Shown: one piece after another, positions 25,031 to 31,451 of the stretch
How the letters are laid out: each line of letters starts with the position of its first letter
Position numbering within the stretch: the first letter of the stretch is position 1
Source of the DNA: JBFMFB01 sp040752115
GTDB lineage: Bacteria; Pseudomonadota; Gammaproteobacteria; Burkholderiales; Sulfuricellaceae
Length of the DNA stretch: 31,451 nucleotides
Assembly: GCA_040752115.1 (NCBI GenBank)
Contig: JBFMFB010000025.1
Location: forward strand, 1-31,451
Direction of reading: 5' to 3'
Notes under the pieces: model-generated
Seen by the model: only the letters and a program-made list of their open reading frames with translations
Told to the model about the DNA's origin: nothing
Database searches by the model: none
Made by a program: the position numbers and the translations under genes

Positions 25031-27857
25031 GGCGGCGCGCTTCGCCGGGGCCGAACAGGTTGGAGACGCAGCGGCCGCAAATGGTCGGGTGCGCGGCATC
25101 GGCGCCCACGTCCTCGCGGTAATGCCAGCAGCGCTCGCATTTCTGCTGCGCGCTCGCGCCAACCGTGATTTTTTCTTCCGCACCTTCCACGACTTTTGCC
25201 TGCGAAGTGATCAGCACGAAGCGCAGATCGTCCCCCAGCGCGGCCGCCGTGGCATAGAGCGGCTGCGGCAGCACGAGGGTCACTTCGGCCTGGAGCGAGG
25301 AGCCGATGGCGCCGGAGACGCGCACGGTTTCCAGCTCCTTGGTGACGCGGGCGCGCAGCTCGCGCAGCTCCTGCCAGCGGTCGCGCAGCTCCGCCGCGTT
25401 TTCCGGCACGGGCAGCGCGTGCCAGAGGTGCAGGAACACGCTGTCCACGTCGCTGCCGGAAAGCTCGCGCCACACTTCCTCCCCGGTGAAGCTCAGGATC
25501 GGTGCCATGATCCGCACCAGGCTGTGGGTCAGGTGATGGAGCGCGTTCTGCGCCGAGCGGCGCGGCAGCGAGTCGGCGCCGGCGGTGTACAGCCGATCTT
25601 TCAGGATGTCGAGATAGAAGCCGCCCAGCTCCTCCGAGCAGAATGTCTGCAATTTCTGGGCAATGTGGTGGAATTCGTAGCGCTCGTAATGGGCGCAGGC
25701 GGACGCCTGGAAATCCGCCGCCATCACCAGCGCGTAGCGGTCGATCTCCAGCCATTTTTCCACCGGCAGGGCGTGCTGCGCCGGATCGAAATCGGCCAGA
25801 TTGGCGAGCAGGAAGCGCAGGGTGTTGCGCATGCGGCGGTAGCTTTCGGTCACGCGCTTGAGGATCTCGTCGGAGATGGTGAGCTCGCCGGAATAATCGG
25901 TGGACGCCACCCACAGGCGCAGGATGTCCGCGCCCAGGCTGTCCATCACCTTCTGCGGCGCGACCACGTTGCCCCTGGATTTGCTCATCTTGTGGCCGTG
26001 GCCGTCGACGACGAAGCCGTGGGTCAGCAGCGCCTTGTAGGGTGCGTGGCCGTCGGTGGCGCAGCCGGTCAGCAGCGATGACTGGAACCAGCCGCGGTGC
26101 TGGTCGGAGCCTTCCAGATAGAGATCGGCGGGATGGCGCAAATAATCGCGCCGCTTCAGCACGCAGGCGTGGGTGGACCCCGAATCGAACCACACGTCGA
26201 GTGTATCCGTCACTTTCTTGTAGCGAGCGGCTTCTTCGCCCAGCAGCTCCTTCGCATCCAGGCTGAACCAGGCCTCGATGCCCTGCCCCTCCACCCGCCG
26301 CGCCACCTGCTCCAGCAGTTCGGCCGTGCGCGGGTGCAGCTCGCCGGTCTCCCTGTGCACGAAGAACGGCATCGGCACGCCCCAGTTGCGCTGGCGCGAC
26401 ACGCACCAGTCGGGGCGGTTTCGGATCATCGCCTCCAGCCGGGGGCGGCCCCAGGCGGGGAAAAATTCGGTGTTCTCCACCGCCTTCAGCGCAGCTTTTC
26501 GCAAGGATGAAGGATGAAGGATGAAGGATGAATCATCGTCCGCATCCGGGCCGTTTTCATCCTTCCGCCTTCCGCCTTCCGCCTTCCTTTCATCCATGCC
26601 GATGAACCACTGATGGGTGGCGCGGAAGATAATCGGCGTCTTGTGCCGCCAACAGTGCGGGTAGCTGTGCTGGAGTTTGACCGAGGCGAGCAGCAGGCCG
26701 CTTCGCTCCAGGGTTTCCAGCACCGTCTTGTTGGCTTGCCAGACGCTCTGGCCGCCAACCAGCGGCACCTTGTCGAAGAACTTGCCGTCGTCGCCGACCG
26801 GGCAGTCCACCGGCAAATGGTATCTGGCGCCGATGGCGTAATCCTCAAGGCCGTGCGCCGGCGCGGTATGCACCAGGCCGGTGCCCGCATCGAGCGTGAC
26901 GTGGTCGCCGCAGATGATCGGCATGGTACGGTCGTAGAAAGGGTGCCGCAATTCGAGATGCTCCAGCGCCGCGCCCTTGACCTGGCCCAGCACTTCCACC
27001 GCGTCGAAGCCATAGCGCTTTATCGCCGCTTCGGCCAGATCGCGCGCCAGGATCAGCAGCCCGGTCGGGGTCTGGATAATGTCGTAGGTAAACTCGGGAT
27101 GCACGCTCACCGCCTGGTTGGCCGGCAGCGTCCACGGCGTAGTGGTCCAGATCACCGCATAGGCGGGCTCGGTGACTTCCTTCATGCCGAGGACTCTGGC
27201 CAGCGCGGCCAGGTCTTTCACCGGGAAGGCGACGTCGATCGCCGGCGAAGTCTTGTCCTCGTACTCCACCTCGGCCTCGGCCAGCGCGGAGCCGCAATCC
27301 ACGCACCAGTGCACCGGCTTCTGTCCCTGGTAGAGGTAGCCGTTGGCGAGAATCTCGCCCAGCACGCGCATGATGTCGGCTTCGAATTTGAAGTCCATGG
27401 TGAGGTAGGGGCGGTCCCATTCGCCCAGCACGCCGAGGCGGATGAAGTCGGCCTTCTGCCGCTCGATCTGCGAGCGGGCGTAGTCGCGGCACAGCTCCCG
27501 GAATTTCGCCGGCGGGATGTCCTTGCCGTGCTGCTTCTCCACCTGCAGCTCGATCGGCAGGCCGTGGCAGTCCCAGCCCGGCACGTAGGGCGCGTCGAAC
27601 CCCGCCAGGGTCTTGCTCTTGACGATGATGTCCTTGAGGATCTTGTTGACCGCGTGGCCGATATGGATATCGCCATTGGCATAGGGCGGGCCGTCGTGCA
27701 GGATGAACTTGGGGCGGCCTTGGCAGGCCTCGCGGATCTTCTGGTAGAGCTTCTTTTCCTGCCAGCCTTTCAGCCAGCCTGGCTCGCGCTTGGCGAGATC
27801 GCCACGCATCGGGAAAGGGGTATCGGGCAGGTTGAGGGTGTCTTTGTAATCAGCCAT
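25023..27857 (-). CDS. ileS: Isoleucyl-tRNA synthetase with an in-frame repeat insertion
   Basis: IleS charges tRNA-Ile and edits mis-activated valine. The 944-aa protein has HIGH at 65-68, the CP1 editing domain with WTTTPWTLPANQA, KMSKS at 623-627, an anticodon domain, and a C-terminal zinc knuckle CERCWHYRED..ICGRC. Residues about 424-451 (RKAEGGRRKDENG..ILHPSS) do not fit the family: elsewhere 'QWFIGMD' runs almost directly into 'LRKAALKAVE'. These 28 codons (26505-26588) come from heptad repeats. The insertion point follows the editing domain, on the side leading back to the catalytic core. ileS lies between ribF and lspA, the conserved order. Confidence 0.96.
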   Translation of the reverse strand: MADYKDTLNLPDTPFPMRGDLAKREPGWLKGWQEKKLYQKIREACQGRPKFILHDGPPYANGDIHIGHAVNKILKDIIVKSKTLAGFDAPYVPGWDCHGLPIELQVEKQHGKDIPPAKFRELCRDYARSQIERQKADFIRLGVLGEWDRPYLTMDFKFEADIMRVLGEILANGYLYQGQKPVHWCVDCGSALAEAEVEYEDKTSPAIDVAFPVKDLAALARVLGMKEVTEPAYAVIWTTTPWTLPANQAVSVHPEFTYDIIQTPTGLLILARDLAEAAIKRYGFDAVEVLGQVKGAALEHLELRHPFYDRTMPIICGDHVTLDAGTGLVHTAPAHGLEDYAIGARYHLPVDCPVGDDGKFFDKVPLVGGQSVWQANKTVLETLERSGLLLASVKLQHSYPHCWRHKTPIIFRATHQWFIGMDERKAEGGRRKDENGPDADDDSSFILHPSSLRKAALKAVENTEFFPAWGRPRLEAMIRNRPDWCVSRQRNWGVPMPFFVHRETGELHPRTAELLEQVARRVEGQGIEAWFSLDAKELLGEEAARYKKVTDTLDVWFDSGSTHACVLKRRDYLRHPADLYLEGSDQHRGWFQSSLLTGCATDGHAPYKALLTHGFVVDGHGHKMSKSRGNVVAPQKVMDSLGADILRLWVASTDYSGELTISDEILKRVTESYRRMRNTLRFLLANLADFDPAQHALPVEKWLEIDRYALVMAADFQASACAHYERYEFHHIAQKLQTFCSEELGGFYLDILKDRLYTAGADSLPRRSAQNALHHLTHSLVRIMAPILSFTGEEVWRELSGSDVDSVFLHLWHALPVPENAAELRDRWQELRELRARVTKELETVRVSGAIGSSLQAEVTLVLPQPLYATAAALGDDLRFVLITSQAKVVEGAEEKITVGASAQQKCERCWHYREDVGADAAHPTICGRCVSNLFGPGEARRHA
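26503..26597. repeat. Opposed heptad arrays (AAGGATG)n and (CTTCCGC)n inside ileS
   Basis: On the plus strand, four AAGGATG units run from 26503 to 26530. After a GC-rich centre, CATCCTT and three CTTCCGC-type units run from about 26559 to 26587, followed by CTTTCATCC. The arms are partly complementary (ATGAAGGATG against CATCCTTNN). Both arrays have a 7-base period. The total number of inserted bases (84) keeps the ileS frame open. Confidence 0.9.
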
Positions 27858-27884
27858 TGTTTTTGCTTTCCGGAGCGGATTCCC

Positions 27885-27933
27885 GCGAAGGCGCGGAGTT
27901 TCCCATGTATTCTCAGCGCCTCGGCGCCTTTGC
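27885..27933. repeat. Inverted repeat GCGAAGGCGC / GCGCCTTTGC at the ribF 3' end
   Basis: The left arm is 27885-27898 and the right arm 27912-27933, with a GGCGCNGAG unit repeated in the right arm. The ribF stop codon (complement of 27913-27915) and the last six or so codons lie inside the right arm. The element occupies most of the 55-bp ribF-ileS gap. It resembles the widespread 'GCAAAGGCGCNAAG' intergenic repeats I recall from other genomes. Confidence 0.7.
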
Positions 27934-28854
27934 CGTCAAGAAATATTGTTTCGCGTTCGCCACATCCGCCGCAATCTGCGCAGTCAGCGCCTCAACGCTT
28001 GAGAACTTCATTTCGTCGCGCAGCTTCAGCAGAAAGTCCACGTGCAGATGGCTGTTGTAGAGATCGCCGTCGAAGTCGAACAGATGCACTTCCAGCGTCG
28101 GCTTGCCATCCTGCTTCACCGTCGGGCGCACACCCAGGCTGGCCGCGCCCTGCAGCGCCCCCTCGCCGACCCCGTAAACCTCGACGGCAAAGATGCCGGC
28201 CACCGGCGGGCGGTTGTGCTTCATCTGGATGTTGGCGGTGGGAAAGCCGAGCTTGCGGCCGGTCTTGTCACCGTGCACCACGCGCCCGCTGATGCTGTAG
28301 GGGCGTCCCAGGAATTGCCGCGCCAGGTCGAGATCGCCGCGAACCAGCGCTTCGCGGATGGCGGTGCTGGAAACGCGCGTGCCGCCGACCGTGACGCTGG
28401 GCATAGCTTCGACCTGAAAATCGTACGCTTTTCCGGCCTCCCGTAGCATGGCGAAATCTCCCGCCCGCTTTGCGCCGAAGCGGAAATCGTCGCCCACCAG
28501 GATCCAGCGCGCCTGCAGCCCTTGATTCAGGATGCGGGCGATGAAATCTTCCGCGCCGATCTGCGCAAAGTTCCGGTTGAAGCGGCAGACATGCACCCGA
28601 TCCACGCCGTAGCGGGAAAACAGCTCCAGTTTCTCGCGCAGGCTGGTCAGGCGCGTCGGCGCCTGCTCGGGCGCGAAGAATTCCCGGGGGTGCGGCTCGA
28701 AGGTCAGGACGCAGGAAGGCAGTCCCAGGCGGCGCGCAGCTTGCGCCAGCCGTTCGAGCATGGCCTGATGGCCGAGATGCACGCCATCGAAATTGCCGAT
28801 GGTCAGCGCAACCGGAGTATCGGCCTTGCCGGGAATTCCGCGGGAAATCAGCAT
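27913..28854 (-). CDS. ribF: Bifunctional riboflavin kinase / FAD synthetase
   Basis: RibF phosphorylates riboflavin to FMN and adenylates FMN to FAD. The 313-aa protein has an N-terminal nucleotidyltransferase domain with GNFDGVHLGH (about 20-29), TFEPHPREFF and VGDDFRFGAKRAGD, and a C-terminal kinase domain with GRVVHGDKTGRKLGFPTANI and the catalytic Glu in PTLEVHLFDFD. The last residues (about TAKAPRR) are encoded by a repeat element and are probably not ancestral. It heads ribF-ileS-lspA-ispH. Confidence 0.95.
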   Translation of the reverse strand: MLISRGIPGKADTPVALTIGNFDGVHLGHQAMLERLAQAARRLGLPSCVLTFEPHPREFFAPEQAPTRLTSLREKLELFSRYGVDRVHVCRFNRNFAQIGAEDFIARILNQGLQARWILVGDDFRFGAKRAGDFAMLREAGKAYDFQVEAMPSVTVGGTRVSSTAIREALVRGDLDLARQFLGRPYSISGRVVHGDKTGRKLGFPTANIQMKHNRPPVAGIFAVEVYGVGEGALQGAASLGVRPTVKQDGKPTLEVHLFDFDGDLYNSHLHVDFLLKLRDEMKFSSVEALTAQIAADVANAKQYFLTAKAPRR

Positions 28855-28873
28855 AACACGGTAAAAATTGCGG

Positions 28874-28879
28874 ATTATA
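28874..28879 (-). promoter_or_regulatory. Possible -10 element of the ribF operon
   Basis: TATAAT on the minus strand (complement of 28874-28879) lies 20 bases upstream of the ribF ATG. No good -35 is seen at the right distance (the region reads CCCAACCCCGGC), so the leader would be short and the promoter weak or activator-dependent. Confidence 0.4.
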
Positions 28880-28917
28880 CCGCGCCATGCCGGGGTTGGG
28901 ATAGAACGGGAACGATG

Positions 28918-28950
28918 AGGATGCCGGCAGCCTCACGCTGCAGGCATCCT
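28918..28950. terminator. Hairpin after the chemoreceptor gene, possible terminator
   Basis: Arms AGGATGCCGGCAG (28918-28930) and CTGCAGGCATCCT (28938-28950) form a 13-bp stem with one mismatch and a seven-base loop. It lies 31 bases past the chemoreceptor stop and before the ribF promoter. On the minus strand only a loose T/C stretch follows, so it would be a weak Rho-independent terminator or an mRNA 3'-end stabiliser. Confidence 0.45.
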
Positions 28951-28980
28951 CCACAATTCAGGCCGCGCGTTTCGCCCCGC

Positions 28981-31062
28981 TCATGGGAGCCGGGCCAGCC
29001 GGCGGGGCGTGCCCACACGGGCCGCGGCACCCTCCGGCGCCTCCTCGCCTGCGGGATGAGCCGCATCGCTCCTGACCAAGGCCAGCACAGCAGCTTTTTT
29101 CGCGGAGCCTGCGCCGGAGTAGGGGGAAGCGGTCTGGAAAGGGTCGTGGGTCGTTTCCGTCAGCTTGAACACGCTGACCGTCCGGGCCATGTTCTGCGCC
29201 TGCTCTTCCAGCGCCTCGGCGGAGGCCGCAGCCTGTTCCACCAACGCGGCGTTCTGCTGGGTCGCATCGTCCATCAGGGTGATCGCCTGGTTGACCTGGT
29301 CGATGCCCGCGCTCTGTTCCACCGAGGCAGCGGAGATTTCGGCCATGATGTCTGTTACCCGTTTGATCGAGGCGACGATTTCCTCCATGGTCTGGCCCGC
29401 TTGTTCCACTTGCTTCGAGCCATCCTCCACCTTGCTCACCGAATCGCCGATCAGCACCTTGATTTCCTTGGCCGCCGCGGCGGAGCGCTGGGCGAGGTTC
29501 CTCACTTCCGCCGCCACCACCGCGAAGCCGCGCCCCTGTTCGCCGGCACGGGCGGCTTCCACTGCGGCGTTGAGCGCCAGGATGTTGGTCTGGAAGGCGA
29601 TGCCGTCGATCACGCTGATGATGTCCACGATCTTGCGCGAGCTTTCGTTGATCGAGCTCATGGTGTCGACAACCTGACCCACCGCCCGCCCGCCCTTACC
29701 GGCGACGTCGGAAGCGCTAACTGCAAGCTGGTTGGCCTGCTTGGCGTTTTCGGCGTTCTGCTTGACAGTGGAGGTGAGTTCTTCCATGCTGGAGGCGGTT
29801 TCCTCGAGGCTGGAAGCCTGCGCTTCGGTGCGCTGCGACAGATCCGCGTTGCCGGCCGCGATTTCCTGGGCTGCGGTGTTCATGGATTCCACCGCTTCCT
29901 GGATATCCGAGATCATCCGGCAGAGCACGTCCTGCATGGTTTTCAGCGATGCCAGCAACTGCCCCGCCTCGTCACTCGAATTCGCGTTGATTTCGCCGCT
30001 GAGATCGCCCCTGGCGACGCGCTCCGCGACCTGCATGGCCTCGGCCAGCCGCTTCAGGATGTTGTTTACCACGATGTACGAAAATCCCAGCGTGAACAGG
30101 ATGGACAGCACCGCGATCGGGATGAAAACCATCATCGAATCCCTTGCCTCCTTGCCGATGCGGCTGGTGGTTTCGACCATGACTTCCGCCAGCTTCCCTT
30201 CCACCTCTTTCAACAGATTGATCTTTCCGGTCGCCATCGCGAACCAGTGGGCGGCATCCACCCCCAGGCTCGGCGCATCGTATTTCTCGATGGCGATCTT
30301 TTTCATTTTCTCCACTTCATCCACGAACTGGCCGGTCATCTTGCTTCGATAAAACTCGCGTTCCTTGTCCGTAGCGAAGAACTGGAACATGTCCAGATAA
30401 ACATCCTGAGCGGAAGAATTGGCGATGAACCGGCGATACAGATCGGGCGTGAATTTGTCCATGGCAAAAACATTGGACAGAATGGCCCGCTCCCTGCCCA
30501 CCCGCTCCTTGGCCTCCAGCAGGCTGATATAAGCCTCGGCCACCTCGGAAATCTCGCTGTTGGTGCTGAGCATGGAGACTTCCTTGGTGACGAGAAGCAC
30601 CTGCATGATCGTCTTGGTGTAGTAATCGATTGCCTCGCCGCCCGTAATGCCGAGAGCGTTCACCGCATTCCTTTTGGCGGGAAGGGTATCGAGATTCCGC
30701 GCCACCCCTTCCACCGCGGTTTTCAGCGCATCGAGCTTGCTGATATCAAGCTTTTTGAGGGACTCCCTGAATTCGTTGATTACTTTGTCGGTCTCGGCCC
30801 GCTGCTTGGGCAGCTCGGCGGCAAATTTCTCCCCTTTCGTACCCAGAAAAGTGGCCGTCATGCCGCGTTCTTTCTGGGTTTCATGCACGACATTCCCGGC
30901 ACTCGCCGCCAGGTCGATCAGCGATTCCAGTTTTGCCATTTCCCTGGAAACGGCAATCTTCTCCGTGGCCCCTTGAATCGCAAAATAGAGGAGTGCCAGC
31001 ACGGGGATCGTTACCAGAAAGAGCAACTTGTGCCTTATCTTGATGTTGTTGAGGTTCCACAT
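28981..31062 (-). CDS. Methyl-accepting chemotaxis protein with NIT-like sensor domain
   Basis: This 693-aa inner-membrane chemoreceptor senses a periplasmic signal and controls CheA. TM1 covers about residues 12-30, and a large periplasmic helical domain runs to about 310. Near its start, ETQKERGMTATFLG matches the Q-x-E-R-G pattern of NIT (nitrate/nitrite-sensing) domains. TM2 is about 317-340 (MVFIPIAVLSILFTLGFSYIVV), followed by HAMP. The cytoplasmic signalling hairpin has its conserved tip near 485-530 (IAFQTNILALNAAVEAARAGEQGRGFAVVAAEVRNLAQRSA). There is no NWETF-type C-terminal CheR tether. The start MWNLNNIKIRHKL is preferred because AGGGGG lies eight bases upstream; an ATG six codons earlier lacks a ribosome site. 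No che genes are in view. The ligand is not proven. Confidence 0.92.
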   Translation of the reverse strand: MWNLNNIKIRHKLLFLVTIPVLALLYFAIQGATEKIAVSREMAKLESLIDLAASAGNVVHETQKERGMTATFLGTKGEKFAAELPKQRAETDKVINEFRESLKKLDISKLDALKTAVEGVARNLDTLPAKRNAVNALGITGGEAIDYYTKTIMQVLLVTKEVSMLSTNSEISEVAEAYISLLEAKERVGRERAILSNVFAMDKFTPDLYRRFIANSSAQDVYLDMFQFFATDKEREFYRSKMTGQFVDEVEKMKKIAIEKYDAPSLGVDAAHWFAMATGKINLLKEVEGKLAEVMVETTSRIGKEARDSMMVFIPIAVLSILFTLGFSYIVVNNILKRLAEAMQVAERVARGDLSGEINANSSDEAGQLLASLKTMQDVLCRMISDIQEAVESMNTAAQEIAAGNADLSQRTEAQASSLEETASSMEELTSTVKQNAENAKQANQLAVSASDVAGKGGRAVGQVVDTMSSINESSRKIVDIISVIDGIAFQTNILALNAAVEAARAGEQGRGFAVVAAEVRNLAQRSAAAAKEIKVLIGDSVSKVEDGSKQVEQAGQTMEEIVASIKRVTDIMAEISAASVEQSAGIDQVNQAITLMDDATQQNAALVEQAAASAEALEEQAQNMARTVSVFKLTETTHDPFQTASPYSGAGSAKKAAVLALVRSDAAHPAGEEAPEGAAARVGTPRRLARLP

Positions 31063-31338
31063 TTTGACCACCCCCTGCATGAAAAACAGCCACCATGAAA
31101 TCGTTCATCCCGGATGCTCCCCGGCCCCCGGACCAAATGCCCGCGATTCTAGCGGAATGCCCACCCGCCTTTCTTGATGTGCATTAACTTTTTGCGCTTT
31201 TCCATCACATACAAACAGATATGGAGATCATGATATACCTAAAATTTCTCCGGTCAACTTTTTGTTACACATTTGCAATATTTTGATATTTTACAGTTTT
31301 ATATATGCCATTTGCATAACAAAAGGGCGGCATACGCC
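31063..31338. other. AT-rich leader region between the chemoreceptor and the right edge
   Basis: No gene is seen. Positions 31180-31320 are markedly AT-rich for this genome (for example AATATTTTGATATTTTACAG), as expected for promoters serving the leftward chemoreceptor and possibly a rightward gene. A minus-strand TAGAAT lies near 31150 without a good -35. I found no flagellar sigma-28 consensus (TAAA-N15-GCCGATAA). Confidence 0.5.
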
Positions 31339-31451
31339 ATGCCGCAAGCCGAATTCGAGGATGAGGAAAAGGAGATGGTTCAAGAGAACCAGGGAGGGCA
31401 AACCGGTCGCGACCGGTTTGCCCACCCAGCGAAGAAGCCGCCGCGGTTGCT
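31339..31451 (+). CDS. Possible start of a rightward gene, cut by the window edge
   Basis: An open frame from the ATG at 31339 (MPQAEFEDEEKEMVQENQGG) runs to the window end, with a second ATG at 31374. No well-spaced ribosome site is visible: AAAAGGAG directly abuts the second ATG, and AAAGGG lies 13 or so bases before the first. Part of the frame is simply the coding of the palindrome at 31396-31423. It is not recognised and could be non-coding. Confidence 0.2.
   Translation, partial: MPQAEFEDEEKEMVQENQGGQTGRDRFAHPAKKPPRL
31396..31423. repeat. Perfect 28-bp palindrome
   Basis: The sequence GGGCAAACCGGTCG is followed immediately by its exact reverse complement, a 14-bp arm palindrome with no loop. 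AGGGAGGGC on the left and GCCCACCC on the right extend the near-symmetry. No T-run follows, so it is not a standard terminator. It may be an intergenic repeat or a protein-binding site. Confidence 0.85.

Noticed and set aside
28522..31098. A very long plus-strand open frame opposite the chemoreceptor gene
   Set aside because: It is a mirror of the codon bias in the real gene: no recognisable domain, no ribosome site and composition unlike the neighbouring proteins. The same applies to long frames opposite valS (12436-14745), ilvI (3198-5288) and ilvC (1794-2885).

Overview
The window looks like chromosomal DNA of a GC-rich betaproteobacterium, probably of the Nitrosomonadales/Gallionellales type. 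This is inferred from gene order and protein sequence and was not tested by search. Diagnostic blocks are ilvI-ilvH-ilvC-psd-pssA, a small ECF sigma factor followed by DUF3619, DUF3106 and RDD genes, lptGF divergent from pepA-holC-valS, and ribF-ileS-lspA-ispH. Nearly everything is core metabolism and envelope biology; no phage, defence locus, CRISPR array or intact transposon is visible.

Layout. 1-313: a terminator from a gene to the left, tRNA-Lys(UUU) with a perfect consensus promoter, and a transposase fossil. 314-5234 (minus): phosphatidylethanolamine synthesis (pssA, psd) and branched-chain amino acid synthesis (ilvC, ilvH, ilvI). 5388-7451 (plus): sigma factor, two small conserved proteins and an RDD membrane protein. 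7378-9551 (minus): lptG and lptF, the LPS-export permease subunits. 9644-15483 (plus): pepA, holC, an uncharacterised gene and valS. 15485-16493 (minus): a methyltransferase and a receiver-like protein. 16689-23315 (plus): a type IV minor-pilin operon, pilE-fimT-pilV-pilW-pilX-pilY1, ending in a bidirectional terminator. 23371-28854 (minus): ispH, lspA, ileS and ribF. 28981-31062 (minus): a chemoreceptor with a NIT-like sensor domain. The right end holds an AT-rich leader and a perfect 28-bp palindrome.

The striking feature is the density and variety of small inverted repeats, about a dozen different families in 31 kb. Several have arms that are tandem arrays of 7-mers (GTGAGGN/CCCTCAC, AGTCCCA, AAGGATG, CTTCCGC) or of 9-10-mers (CACGAATGN, ACAGGATTN). 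They fill gaps between co-directional genes, carry stop codons of ilvH and ribF, extend the C-termini of RDD and RibF, nest inside one another (24331-24544), and in three places lie in frame inside essential genes (two in valS, one in ileS). No gene that would mobilise them is present. This repeat layer is the best candidate for an under-described system here.

Functionally, lptFG, lspA, psd/pssA and the pilin genes serve the envelope; ilvIHC makes valine and isoleucine precursors, while valS and ileS charge tRNAs with the products; ribF supplies FMN/FAD and ispH isoprenoid precursors. The chemoreceptor and pilY1 suggest a motile, surface-sensing cell.
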